Origin: Euglena gracilis
Taxonomy: Eukaryota > Euglenida > Euglenophyceae > Euglenales
Direction: 5' to 3'
DNA: 64,000 nucleotides
Assembly: GCA_039621445.1 (NCBI GenBank)
Contig: CP154957.1
Coordinates: 1,482,504 to 1,546,503 of the forward strand
Shown here: positions 42,661 to 64,000 of the stretch, piece after piece
Layout: every line of letters begins with the position of its first letter
How positions within the stretch are numbered: the stretch's first letter is position 1
Position numbers and translations under genes: made by a program
Notes under the pieces: model-generated
What the model was told of the DNA's origin: nothing
Databases searched by the model: none
The model's input: only the letters and a program-made list of their open reading frames with translations

Positions 42661-43739
42661 CCGCCACCCGAGCTTCCTCGGTTAAGTCGGGGTCCGATAG
42701 GGTTTTGTGTGTTTGCCCCTCCGGTTTCGGAAGGTGCGCTAATGACGACAATGGGTCATTTGGCAACCATGCTGTGGACGTCTGATCTGAATGCTCGCTC
42801 ATTGGCAAAACTCCCCCCGCTTCAAACTGCCAGCCTTGCGTTGGTGCTGGGGGGCGATTCCTCCCTTGTGCTGGTCACCAACCGCTCCGTCGCTCCTGCC
42901 TCGTGGGCCAGATGTCGAGTGCTGCTCAGCAAAATGACCACCTCCAGCTAGACCTGCTCCACCCCCCGGACCAATCGTTTGACTGAACGGACTGCTGTGG
43001 GGTGTTTTGGGCTGGTGGTCCACCCTGACTCCTTCACTGATTGTGCATCGATACTGGTGACGAAGTGGGTTTCCTGTCTGCGCGGATCAGCTGGATTATT
43101 TCAGATGTGCTTATATTTTACTCCCATATTCCCACTAGAGTGATCCATCTCAGTGTCCATCCAGACTGAGTCAGCGCTCAAATCGAATGTAGTATTGAAC
43201 ATGTAAAGCCACCCCCTTTTGGTATTCTCCTCCTTGGGTCAAAGGCTTCATGATGGGGGGCAGATGCCAGCCAGCATTGGCAACTTCTTTGCCTCCATCG
43301 GTGGGTCTGTGTTCAGGATTGTGGTGCTGGAGTAGGGCGAAGTAAACTGGAGCTCGTTTTTGCTTCATCAGGGCTAGAATTTGAGAGCTGACTCCAGGGG
43401 GATTGTCCTGCGGCCCAAATACAATATCTTGAAAATTCACCAACCAACCCACCAGCTCCATTGGATGGGTTAGACAAGGGTTTGGCAATTCTATGGGTCG
43501 GTTCAATTTTTCGAGCATTTTGGAAGCTTGATAATGAAGAAAGGGGACTAGGAACAATAAAGGAAGCCACGTCGGCACACTGCAAGCTTTTCTTGGGGGG
43601 ATTGGCATAAGTGGTTCCTCGATCCATCGGAGCAGAGTCTATCATCTGATGGCCTAGTGCGCATGACGCCTGCTGACTGTCCCCTCCCCGCCTTGTGCCC
43701 AATCTCCCCCTTTTGAGCAGTCACATTCATTCTGTCTTG

Positions 43740-44400
43740 CACCCACCACGGAGTCTGCAGCTGCCAAAATCACAGACGGCGGAAGTCCCTCCACCAGCAG
43801 TGTGGCGGGAGTGGTCACCACCCGCCGCAAACCACCCACCGCCCACCGCCCCAGCCACACCGCACACACTGTCGTCGTCCTCTAGGAGGTTCTTTCTGAC
43901 AGCCCCAGGGGGTAGTCCCCAGATGTAGTCGTAGTCCCCAGATGCACAGGGAGGGGGAGTGTGGGTTTCAGGCCCTGGGTGAATGAGACCTGGCAAACTA
44001 AGACCACCCTTTCTCGCCTCTGCGCCCTTGCAGAGGCTGCTGGGTTGTCTGGAAATGGCCACTGGCTGAACTGGTGCACCAGCAGCCACTCCACCGGCAG
44101 CAGTGGCATGAGGAGCTTGGCTGAGGCAGAGGCACCCTGCCACACCACAGGCGGAGGCTGTCTACAGTACTGGTGGCACAGCAGGTGATGAGGACGGAAC
44201 CGATGTGAGGATATTTTCACAGCGCCTGACGTGTCGCCTTGGCTGCCTTGGCGACCTGGACTGGAGCAGCAGCACCGCATGCTCGATGCGAGCCCTCCCC
44301 ACCCCCTCCACGGCCCGACACCGCTGGCTACAACACCGCCTCCTCCGCATGCTGCAGGTTGAGGCAGCGGACTCTCCAATGGCGTGCTCCTAGCTGACAG
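43740..44400 (+). other. GC-rich Pro/Ala-coding-like region, frames inconsistent
   Basis: Several overlapping frames look protein-like, such as QLPKSQTAEVPPPAVWREWS and PDVSPWLPWRPGLEQQHRML, but none is clearly favoured and splice sites cannot be ordered. It may be a decayed exon cluster. Confidence 0.2.
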
Positions 44401-44649
44401 GGTTCGGGAAGATTTTTGGGCCACGTCATCAAGTCTGGGGGCGCTGGTGCTGCTGAAGTGGCAATTCCTGAAAGGCAACTGGTTGGGCAACGTGCCCCAA
44501 AGCAGCGGCCTAAGATGCTGGGAGCTGGGATATACTGGGGAGAGGGCAACGTATGCTCAACGCCCCACCGTGTTCCACCAGGCCAGGAGGTTTTCCAAAG
44601 CACAGCCATAAGCCAGCAGCCCAAGGCGCGGGGGACATGGGTTTCTTAA
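44401..44649 (+). CDS. Coding-like island, unrecognised
   Basis: The frame reads HVIKSGGAGAAEVAIPERQL, then VGQRAPKQRPKMLGAGIYWG, and stops at 44647. No family recognised. Confidence 0.25.
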   Translation, partial: GSGRFLGHVIKSGGAGAAEVAIPERQLVGQRAPKQRPKMLGAGIYWGEGNVCSTPHRVPPGQEVFQSTAISQQPKARGTWVS

Positions 44650-45716
44650 GCCGGCAGCCAGCAATTCTTTCCAGGCAAGCAGCTCCAAGGCGGGCTGCCC
44701 TCCAAGGAACGCTTGGGGGGAGGAGATCTGTGGAATTAATTTAGGGGCCAGCCCGGCTGTGCTGGGCTGAGATGGCGATGGATCTGCAGCCAATACAGAA
44801 TGTGACGATGAGCTGTCCGCTCAGCAGGTGTGCAAAGATTTCCCCCTGCCGCTGGTGCCGGGGCTGCCGACCTGCTCCGTATACCGCGGGCATACAGAAC
44901 CCCAGCAAAATTGACTGGTTCCATCCAGTTCACCAGAAGCAGAGATCACTGTCTCCGCACGCGATGTATGGCATTTTGAACCCATTTTTTAAAAAAAGAA
45001 ATTGTGCTTTGCACTCTGGTAACCTGTCACAGTGCGAGAGGATCAGGAGGGGAAGGATCATGCCCCCTCGTTTTTGCGGTGGGAGGTCGTCAGTCCACGG
45101 CCAGCCATCCCTCCCCTCGGGCACTGCCAAGTCTGCCCTGGGGTTGGGCTCCACCCGCCGGTGGCAACACCAAGTACCGCCATCTGCTGCACTGGCCTGG
45201 TATTCTTGGGCTGCTGCTCTGAGGCTCTGTCATTAACCCACCATCAGCAACGCCAGCAGCACTGCCTCCCCCACAGCTAAACGTTTTCGCCGCATTCTGC
45301 TAACCTGATCCACCGAAGAATTCTCATCCACCCAGATGTGAGGGACATCCTGAAGGTCACAGCCGGGCCCGTTTTTTCTCAAGGGTGGCTTTGCATATAC
45401 GTCCACAAGAGTCCAACACATAAAGCTTGACAGTTTGTGTGGAAGATACCATAATCTGGTCCAGTTAGTGCAGCCTCCCCCGCAGCGCAGCCGTCACGTT
45501 GGGCAGCTTGGCAGCTTGGCAGCTTGGGCAGCTTCTGTGCTTCTTTTTTTTGTCTCCCAACAGCTGTTGCCCCCCCCCCCTGAATTTCAGTCTATCAACG
45601 CTTGGGCCAGTACCACAAATCTCCTCCCTTCATATTTTGTGCCTGCCTGACAACTCTGTGTTGTTCTCTCCTACACCCAATCCAAACAGCCTCTTGGTGT
45701 TCAGCCCATCGACCTT

Positions 45717-46046
45717 TTGGGAATCCGTCTTTGTAGTGGTGTTCCAACCCCATTTTCTCGGTCATTCCGGCAGCAGCACACTGTACCCATCCCTCGGCCT
45801 GCCCTCATGGGCATGCTTCCACCCCTCCCTGATGCCTTCTACTGGAGCTGCTGGGCTGCTGGATGTCCCATTTTCCTGACCCAATGTTCAAGTGTGCCCG
45901 GGCCCTGGGTGTGCCCCACGGGAGCAGGCCTAGCGCCCGTGCTGGGTCTGCTGACCGTGGGCACTGCGCTGCAGCAGGGCAAAGCAAACCCAAACCCAAA
46001 ACCCTCCTCTCCTTATATCGAACCCTGGGGAGGGTGGTCTACCTAG
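45717..46046 (+). CDS. Coding-like ORF, unrecognised
   Basis: Open 109 codons: RQQHTVPIPRPALMGMLPPL near the start and LAPVLGLLTVGTALQQGKAN near the end, stopping at 46044. A hydrophobic stretch is visible but no family signature. It could be the 3' exon of a gene whose remainder is the GC-rich region upstream. Confidence 0.25.
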   Translation: MGIRLCSGVPTPFSRSFRQQHTVPIPRPALMGMLPPLPDAFYWSCWAAGCPIFLTQCSSVPGPWVCPTGAGLAPVLGLLTVGTALQQGKANPNPKPSSPYIEPWGGWST

Positions 46047-46583
46047 TCCCTTTTTTTCCAGCGTCTGGCAAAATGGCTAGCCAGTTATCAAAAATTTTTT
46101 CTGGCAAAGTCAAGTGCCGTTCACAACTGAAAAGCAGCCGCAGACCAGGTGGGGCGCCAAGGGTCGGGCGGGATCGGTGTGTGTTGTGGGTCGGCAGCGG
46201 GGGGGGGGGCATTTCTGATACCCCCGGGGGGGGGGGACTGTGTTGTCAGCAACCCTGCCACCCTGAAGGTGCCAATGTTCCACAGTTTTGGCTTGGCTCT
46301 TTTCAAAGGGAACTTTGCCCAGGTTGGAATCAAAACCGACATCCCGACATGTGGGTCATCCGTGGCAGGGCACTGGTAACCCCCGGGGTGGGTTTTTGCA
46401 AGTAGTGGTTGGATTTGGGCCGCTGGAGCCCCTCCTCCTCCTCCCTAGGTCCAGACCGAGGGTCAGTCCGGCATGGCCAAAAACCTGGCCAGGTTTTATT
46501 TTTTCCCAATATTTGAACACGGGGTGTCACGGATTTTGGGTGGGTTTTGAGTGGGTGGGTGGGTGTTTGGGTCGAGCCTGGGG

Positions 46584-47934
46584 CAGGGATTTGTGCTTAT
46601 CCTGAAATGGATAACTACGGATAACTACGGATAAACCCGAAACCCCCAAATACGGATAAAAATGGATAACTACGGATAACTACGGATGAGCCAAAAAGTC
46701 CAAATAAGGATAATTATGGATAACTACGGATAACTACGGATAAGCAAAAATTTTTGACGAATGAGGATGAGCATGAACTGCATGAAGCTTGAGTGCACAT
46801 CCACATCCTCAACCACAGGCTCTATTCTTTCTCCCTGTCAATGGATTTCCCTCCTGAAATTGGAAGGGACAAAGGTGGTTAAACAGCCCGGAGCAAGTGC
46901 AGCTTTGATGGAGGTTCCTGAAGATGCAGGTGTTTTTGTGTTAGAAAGCATCTGGGTATCAATTCCCCCCCCCCCAGGCCCCACGAACCCTTCTGTTGCA
47001 CAACCATCCACCCCTCGAGTGCAACTAAAATTGGGTGAGATGATGGCCACCCTTCGATCCGTGCCTTGGATCGGAAGTATACAACTGTTCATGGCAGCCT
47101 GAAGGTTGGCAGTCAGTTGTATCGCTCTGTCCGGGTGTTTTCAACCCACATCGCAAGCATTCGGAAATCAATCTCTTGCAAAAAAGTGTGGATTGGAACT
47201 GATGAATAGACAGATTCACAAGGGCATGCCATTATCAATATTTTGGTTGGTTCTGGCCCAAGTTCGTGGGTTGTGGCAACTCGCACTCTGGTTTGTCAAG
47301 GGCCAAACGATGGCGTTGAGCACCGAGGTTTGTTTTCTAAGAAGAAAATTAATGTCGTCTTTTTTCGAAGAACTTGCTAAGGAGGTCAATGAGGTTTTAA
47401 GGAGCATGGGAATTTCTGCTGGCAGGGTTGTTGCATTTGTCTCTGATGCAGCTTCTGTGCTCAAAGCAGCATATCAACCCATTTTCACAACAATTTTCCA
47501 TTTGGCAGCGTGCATCCTATAAAGGGATGGGCTGCTTTCAGTTTGGCCGGTGTCATTGATGTTAAAAACCGACAGAAGATGTTGTCTAACCTCCGGCAGG
47601 AAGCCGTTGGCATGTTCTGCAACGGTGATTGTGAACAACGGTGGATGAAAGATTAAAAACCCACACCGGACATTGTCGTTTCCATCTGCCTTGGATGCTT
47701 GTCGTTTTCTGTTTAGATTGTCATATTTCACGAAGTTTAGGCATTCCTGAGGTTTATGATGATCAACTCTCTTCATCCTTTCAATTACAGCTATTTCTAG
47801 ATGGATACCCCCTGTCAGGAAGGATATTTTAGCAAATAAGGATAACTACGGATAACTACGGATAACTACGGATAACTACGGATAACTACGGATAAGAATT
47901 TGACCCCCCAAAAAAGGATAAGCACAAATCCCTG
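46584..47934 (+). mobile_element. 1351 bp hAT-like transposon with 20 bp TIRs
   Basis: The left end CAGGGATTTGTGCTTATCCT and right end AGGATAAGCACAAATCCCTG are exact inverted complements, flanked by CCTGGGG at 46577-46583 and 47935-47941. Subterminal tandem GGATAACTACGG repeats occur at 46610-46745 and 47839-47896. The organisation equals that of the element at 12992 (CAGGGAT ends, ~10 bp subterminal repeats, central transposase relic), so the two are probably one family. Confidence 0.88.
47196..47522 (+). pseudogene. hAT transposase relic (DUF659/RNase H-like core segment)
   Basis: The frame reads FFEELAKEVNEVLRSMGISA, then GRVVAFVSDAASVLKAAYQP and IFTTIFHLAACIL before a stop at 47520. This follows the hAT pattern 'lle.vl...g....v..vvsDna.....a...l.....i..h.CaaHil.l', though the Asp-Asn of the usual TDNA(S/A) is SDAAS here. 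Upstream and downstream frames are broken by stops, so it is inactive. It sits centrally between the TIRs of the element 46584-47934. Confidence 0.6.
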
Positions 47935-48260
47935 CCTGGGGTCACCAATGTCATCTATGTTTATGCCCTTGTTTGGCCGGATAGCTTTTCTACACACTGG
48001 TTACACTCAAGAACACCAGAAGCCTAAAAAATGGGACATTTTCTGCAAGGAAAGACAAACAAGCAACGGAATGCTTATTGGGTGGGGGGAGTAAACGGTT
48101 TTTTTCTCAATTGCTCAATGCCATTTTTTTTTTCAGATCCCATTGCCCCATGGGGGTAAACGCCTCCGTAGGGAGATTTCACTGAGGAATTTTTTGGCGC
48201 AAAGTCCACCAATGTCAAACTATCCATGCCACCCGTTGCAGGACCTCAGTCGCCTCCGCT

Positions 48261-58415
<10,155 letters not shown>

Positions 58416-58524
58416 ACGTATTCTGCGCGCGGGTCGTAGGGCACTGCACAGCACTTAGATCTGTACAGGACGGGGTCAGTGTCTTTTAATGACACAGTTA
58501 ATGATTTCTTTTAATAATAACACC

Positions 58525-58530
58525 AATAAA
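58525..58530 (+). terminator. Poly(A) signal AATAAA of the protease gene
   Basis: AATAAA 110 nt after the stop codon, in an AATAATAA-rich stretch. An animal/plant-type signal; use is not proven. Confidence 0.55.
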
Positions 58531-61205
58531 TAATAATAATTTATAATATTCTTTGACAAAAAATGACACAGTGTCTTTTTTAATTAATTTTCCCCTGCGT
58601 GCATGTTTTTAATTTTCCTGGTCTTTGCTGCTTGTTGAGTAAGTGTGTGCGTAAGTATCTGCTTATTGAGCATGTATATTTCAGTCAGGTATACAAAGAA
58701 TATGGATAATTGAAGCAGATATGAGTGAAGGTGCATGGAAATGCAATCGATGAATCGACAAGTAACGTGCTTTCATCTTTTCCCCCTGAGCTGTGGAGTG
58801 TCTGCCAATTGGCACCGCCCCCCCCCCCCGGAGTTTGGTGGAGGTTAGTTTTGGGTACCAGTTGGTTCAGCCCAACCCAGCCAAATTTCCCTTAAAATTG
58901 GCCATTTTCGGGCCCCACGTCTCAAACCAAGATACATCCAACCGGATGCTGCAACTCACAGTAGAAAGGTGTTCTGAAAATTTTACTTCTGTTTAACAGG
59001 AGATAAAGTGTTTTTTTTGTCTTTGTATGGCAATGGGCTTTTGCTGATCCACCTTTAAAGGGCTCTTGCTTGGGTGCAACCAGTCCTGCCTCCGTTTCTG
59101 CTCACTCAGTCACTCACACTTCTGTTTAAGTCTCACACATGCACGCACACACACACGCACACAATTTGACCATTGTGACAACTGCGACAACTGCCATGAG
59201 TGCTTTTTATTCACATTTCTTTGTTTCCAGTCCCATCGTGAAGGTCATCATTGCTCATTGCCAGCATTTCACGATACTGACGGGTGAACATCTTCCTGGG
59301 AATTGGGACCCCAGGGAGGGGAAACGAAGAATTTGGGTACCAGGGGGAAATGCGGTTTTTTTGTTTTTTTGGGGGGGGGGTTTTGATTTTTGGCAAAATT
59401 TACATTTTTTGCGTGTCTTTGTTGTGTGTGTTTTTTTTGTCGTGTTTTTCAAGGGTCCATGTTGTGCCCCCCCCCCCTGCTGGTACCCAGGCATGATTTT
59501 TTAAGACGGAAATTTTCAGGCGTTTTTTAATGTTTTTAAGGCATTTTGAATTTTTTTAAGAGTTTTCCAGCGTCTATTTTCCAAAGGCGGTCAAAGAGCG
59601 ATCTGGGCATCGAACTAACGTTGGTCAAGTCGAAAATCAGAGACGAAAACTCCACTGTTTCGAGTTTTGGGTGGATAGAAAATGTTCCAGCGATCCAGTA
59701 ATTATTTTTCCCCGAATTGGCTTGTTTTTTTTCAAGATTTTTTGACTTTTTTTTTGCTCCAAATTCGATAAATTTTCCAGAACTGAATTTTAAAGGTCTT
59801 TGACGTTTTTTTTAAGCCATTTTGGCATTAAATTTAAATGTTTCTAAGGTTTTTTTAACGTTTTTATGCCGCCTTAAAAGATAACGTATGCAGTTCCCTC
59901 CTTGTCATCTCTCTGCAAAGCACCAAAAAAGTTGATCTCTGTCTTTTTAAATTTTCTTCCCTCCCATTTGGGGCGGCCCCTGACTTGGCCAGTCTGGCAT
60001 CCCGCACCCCTCCCCCCAACTTGGCCACCTTTTGGGCGGTCCCAAACACCCATATGACCAATCTGGGTACAATTTGAGGGTACCAATTCTCGGCCTCTGC
60101 CGCCGATTTGATTAGTCGGGGACAAATTAATTAATCCAGCCTGGGGATGCATTATTTTCCTCAAGACTGAGTGGCCAATCTGGGGATAGGGGGGGTGGGT
60201 CCGATCCAGGAGGGGGTTGACACCCCCCTCATACTCAAATATACACCCTTTCTTATCTCGGACCCCCTTGCCAAAATCCCAAAGGTTACCAGTCAATTTG
60301 TTGCTGAAATCCAGACCCCAAATTGATCCCCCAAACGGTCCGAATTTCCCTGCAGCAACACTGTTTTTGGCGAAATGTGTTTTTTTTGGATGCTTGTTTG
60401 TATGCTGTGTTTAATGTGATGCTACACCACCCCTGCAATTTTCACGGGCATCTTAGAACCCTTATATGAGTGGCCACGGATTATTTTTAAGGTTTTTTTT
60501 TCCAAAAAAAAAGGGCTTTTAAGGACTTTTGGGGCTTTTTAAGGATTTTCCCCAAAGGTTTTAAAGGTATTTCCTCTGTTATTTTCCAATGTCAGTTGCC
60601 CCCCTTCCCGGGGGGGCAAGTAGCAGGCAGCTCCCAGACAATGTTCCAAGGATACCAGAAATCAATTTTCTTCTGGAGTTGGCTTCTTTTTGCTGAGATT
60701 TAAAGGTTAAATTTGCCAACATCTAAAGGTTTTAAGGCTTTTTAAGGTGCTTTAAGATATTATGCCTGTCGGTGGCGTGGTGGTGGGGACTCCTCCAGGC
60801 AGGGGTTTTGTTAAGATTTCGGCTTAAGACTGGCTGAGACAAAATTATTAATAAAATGGTCAAAGAATATTTTTTCGTTGAGGAGCTTTTTATGGGCGTG
60901 TTTTTTCCCTCACAATTTTGGCTGAAATATTGCCTCCTAGCTAAATCAGCTTTTTGCCTGGTTTTGGGAATGGCGAGGTTTAGCCCGGCAACTAGCTGGA
61001 CCCCCCCCCCCCTCCACCGACCCTGGCTCACCCTCACCCCTCCCCCTCTGGGGGGGGGGTCCAACTTTTTTGGAGGCAAGATCTTTTTCCATCCAGCTGC
61101 CTGACACCCCATGGGGTCCTTAAACCACTGCGACCAAACCTCCCCATTTTTATATATACCTCCCCATTTTTATATGGGAGCCTTTTTGTCAAAGAGAATC
61201 CTTCA
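58531..61205. other. Intergenic, no gene recognised
   Basis: T-rich, with a block at 59500-59650 shared with 6180-6300 (GGCGGTCAA...ATCTGGGCATCGAAC). On the minus strand GTTCGATGC in both copies fits a pol III B box, so a tRNA-derived SINE is possible. TTTTAAGG repeats lie at 60480-60740. Confidence 0.4.
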
Positions 61206-61436
61206 GTGCATATGGCGTCGTCAAGTGTTCTCTTGCCGAATGCGGTAGCCCTGCCCTCGCAGCACAACTGCATCCCATCCCCAACCCCGGATGGAATTTC
61301 AAGCACGACCTCCGCAGACGGAGTGGCACGCATCCTCCCGTCGCCAGCCATTCCCACGGCGTCACACCCTCATGCTGTGGAAAGCATGCCAGCCTGTGTG
61401 GGAACGGTGATTTCTGTCACAATAAAATTAGCGTAG
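61206..61436 (+). CDS. Weak ORF, Ser/Pro-rich
   Basis: 76 codons from a non-ATG-rich context: MASSSVLLPNAVALPSQHNC, then PSPTPDGISSTTSADGVA. The minus strand is also open here (RMRATPSAEVVLEIPSGVGD). No family recognised and no splice context. Confidence 0.15.
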   Translation: MHMASSSVLLPNAVALPSQHNCIPSPTPDGISSTTSADGVARILPSPAIPTASHPHAVESMPACVGTVISVTIKLA

Positions 61437-61439
61437 AAC

Positions 61440-62560
61440 GAAGGCAGGGTTTGATAAAGAGGAAATAAGTATGCACCAGGATTGTTTCCCATTGATGTTG
61501 ATTTCTGTATGTCAATCTCAGTGCCCATCTCTTAGCCAGGTATTTCTTCAGAAAACGTGTGTGCTCGGGGGCGGGGTCAGCGTTCTCTGATTCCGGGGGA
61601 AATTGAACACGCCAGAAAAGTTCTTCTGGGCCTCTTTGATGGCTTTTGCCAAATCCTTGGGATGGGTGAACCCCTGAGTTCATGCACCCAATGTATCCTA
61701 CATGTGCTTCTGCCTTTTGGAGGCCATAATAGATCCATGATGATTACCATGGCTGGTGGATTAAAAACTGCAACAGATGGACATTTGAGGTGAACAGTGT
61801 TTGTGAGTTCTTGCTCAAACTCACAAATTTTATATTTCATCATGTGTGCATAAAATAAAGAATTATATAGATTATATCTAAAAATAGACAATATTCATAA
61901 ATAGATTATTAAAGTCTATGCTACATGTAGGTTATTGAAATCTATGAATATAATTTCATAAATATAGATATAATATATAATATGTCATATGATGAATATA
62001 ATGAGACAATATAGTATAATAGAAAATGTGTTCAACAGTAAGAATTACCACGTCGTATGCCATAACAAACAGGGTATCATTTATGCACTCTGATTCACGT
62101 CATTTGGCATCGAACCCTGGCCAACAGCTTTCTTGTTTCTCCCCAGGTTGGGGTTGCTGCTTTGCGGCTGCTTGGCTGAGGGGGCACTTCGCTGGAGCCC
62201 AAGCCCATGCCCTCGCCACCCGTCATGGGCAGGCTTCAAATATTTTCGCCATCGAGATTTTTTATTGAAAACATTCATTGGCATTGTTACCATCAATGAC
62301 AACGCGATTAATGAAAACCATGTCATTCCATGATATGGTTTCATGTTTTATCTGGGTTGATTTTCACATCACTGTAAAACGTCAATGCGTTTGCTGATTA
62401 ATCACAAGTCCGCCCTGCGCCACCAGCTTTCTTTGCAATGTGCCTGCAGCACATTCTGCCAGGCGCGTCGCTGTATTGTATTCCTCCCATCGGTGCCCTG
62501 TTGACATTGACTGTCCACAGTGTTATGAGATTGTTGTGATGCTGCGGCGAGCAGACATTC
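61440..62560. other. No gene recognised; AT-rich TAGATTAT-type repeats at 61850-62030
   Basis: Repeated AATATAGATTAT or AAATCTATGAATA segments. ORFs on both strands are short and mutually overlapping. Confidence 0.3.
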
Positions 62561-62589
62561 ATTTAGTGTGGTACACCAAGGTTGTCATT

Positions 62590-62745
62590 TTGTGATTCAC
62601 TGTGGACACCACAAAAATTTTTGTGGTTCACCTGTGGACACCAAAAATTTTTTTGTGGTTCACTTGTGGACACCAAAAAATTTTTTGTGGTTCACCTGTG
62701 GACACCAAAGTAATATTTGTGGTTCACATGTGGACACCAAAAAAC
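62590..62745 (+). repeat. ~34 bp tandem repeat, about 4-5 copies
   Basis: TTCACCTGTGGACACCAAAA followed by ATTTTTTTGTGG, repeated with small length differences. Confidence 0.85.
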
Positions 62746-62871
62746 TTCCAACGCCTCTGACATTTGCATCATTTTCTTTCTCATCAACAGCAATGAAGCA
62801 ATCTTCTTTGAACATGTTTGACTCAGGCGGCGTAAGTGGACCTACAATTCTGGAGCTCTAAAAACAGAAGA

Positions 62872-63967
62872 GGAAGCGGAAAACCACTTCCAAAAAAGGG
62901 TCATATTTTTCGATTTTTTTTGAAGAGGTTCTGATTTTGGCCAATTCCGGTGGACGTTTGGCTCACAGTAAAGGAGACCTATACAGTCGAAAACAGACCT
63001 GAGAAGGCCAATTTACTTTCGAATTCTGGTAAAATCAACAAAACCAATCAAGAAATACATGAACAGGAGGAACAGACAAAAACAAGCGTTGTTTCTGCTG
63101 CCGTAAGCCCCGAAGGAACGAAACAGAAAAATTAAAAAATGGAAGCGGTAAATATTGCATTCCGCTTCAAAAGCAGGAGATGTGCAACGAAAACTGAACG
63201 CAATGAATTATACAGAATGTAATGTAAAAATATGCATAATGTTTGCACACCAAAAAGGAAGCGTAAAACCGCTTTGAAAGAATCCGTAAAAAAAATGTTA
63301 TGAATTGAAATGATCAACAATGATCACCAAACGATATTCCAATCCCAATAACAACGAAGAACGTTAACATTTATGAAATTTATGAAGATAACAGAAACTG
63401 GACAAACGGAACAGAAATTGAATGTCATTATCCAAAGTGCATAATGCAAATACGTCAAACCACGTGGAGACAGTTGCACGAGTTACGAAAGGTAGAACAG
63501 GCGAAACGATACAGACCTTCTGTTCACTTCCCCGTGCTTCACTTGGAAGGACATTTCGACATGACATTGGCGTAAAACCTGCAAAAAAAAGCAGAGCAAA
63601 TATGAAGCGGTTATCCGCTTCCTCAGGCTGACATAATACCTTTTAATTATCTCATATTGCCAAACTGCAAAAACCAGAAAATGAGGCTGACACTCACCCT
63701 TCTGAATGAAAAACTATACTGAATGTAGTCTTTCATTGAATGGTCAAGTTGAAGATCTGACACCACAGCAATGAAGTGGCTTTCCGGCTCCTACCTCAAA
63801 ACAAAGCACATGGCATTGCCGATTTTTCAGTCACTTTTTCAGGCACTGAGGCACTCAACTGACATCCCACAATGCCCCAGAACGCTCCTAATGTCCACAG
63901 CCATGCCAAAGCCCCACGATAATGTCGCGTGTTTCTGCTTCCATGAAGCGGAATTCCACTTCATCGA
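62872..63967. repeat. Series of six GAAGCGG/CCGCTTC dyads
   Basis: GGAAGCGGAAAACCACTTCC (62872), GAAGCGG-N13-CCGCTTC (63142), GGAAGCGTAAAACCGCTTT (63257), GAAGCGGTTATCCGCTTC (63604), GAAGTGGCTTTCCGGCTCC (63773) and ATGAAGCGGAATTCCACTTC (63943). Each is a short inverted repeat; the sequence between them is unrelated and AT-rich. No gene recognised. Confidence 0.6.
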
Positions 63968-64000
63968 CGCCAGTATTTAACTTTTTGATGGTATCCTTGT

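Noticed and set aside
46610-46745. GGATAACTAC array as an independent satellite or CRISPR
   Set aside because: It is mirrored inside the other end of the same TIR-bounded element, so it is a subterminal repeat.
59874-60296. 140-codon minus-strand ORF
   Set aside because: Overlaps repeat-like TTGGCCA.. and C-run sequence, no recognisable domain, and composition unlike the exons here.

Overview
This is nuclear-type eukaryotic DNA. Coding sequence appears as short exons (about 26-180 nt) rich in G or C at third codon positions. They are separated by introns of 0.1-5.6 kb that are packed with microsatellites, homopolymer C/G tracts and transposon-like repeats. Three multi-exon genes can be followed by splice phase, all on the + strand. 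The organism cannot be named from the window. Same-strand genes, many GTGTG donors and a few apparent GA/GC/GG donors recall some protist (for example dinoflagellate) genomes, but I see no spliced leader or other decisive marker, so this is only inference.

Layout. (1) 1-8.8 kb: the 3' part of a poly(ADP-ribose) polymerase (PARP)-type ADP-ribosyltransferase gene. The catalytic His appears replaced by Cys and the Glu position by Thr, which suggests a pseudo-enzyme. (2) 11.8-23.2 kb: an unrecognised gene of at least six exons, low-complexity and rich in Pro/Ser, ending ...SLYNL. Its last intron holds a 4.7 kb (GTGTGG)-type minisatellite. Other introns carry a hAT-like transposon with a transposase relic and a 313 bp miniature transposon (MITE). 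(3) 23.3-48.2 kb: repeat-dominated. It holds a few coding-like islands (one with a Rieske-like CxHRGC motif), a 755 bp tandem array interrupted by a 357 bp MITE at a TA site, a degenerate satellite with an 800 bp duplication, and a 1351 bp hAT-like element with a second transposase relic. (4) 48.26-58.42 kb: a complete cathepsin L-like papain-family protease gene in about ten coding exons, with signal peptide, ERFNIN-type propeptide and the Cys/His/Asn triad. (5) 58.4-64 kb: no convincing gene, one weak ORF, a 34 bp tandem repeat and a spaced series of GAAGCGG/CCGCTTC dyads.

The three genes have no evident functional link. The most interesting content is the transposon set: several hAT-like and TA-target families whose target duplications, and in one case the exact empty site, can be read here. 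Next to it stand the apparent non-canonical introns in two otherwise intact genes. All exon boundaries were chosen by eye from splice consensus, phase continuity and family similarity; no transcript evidence was available.
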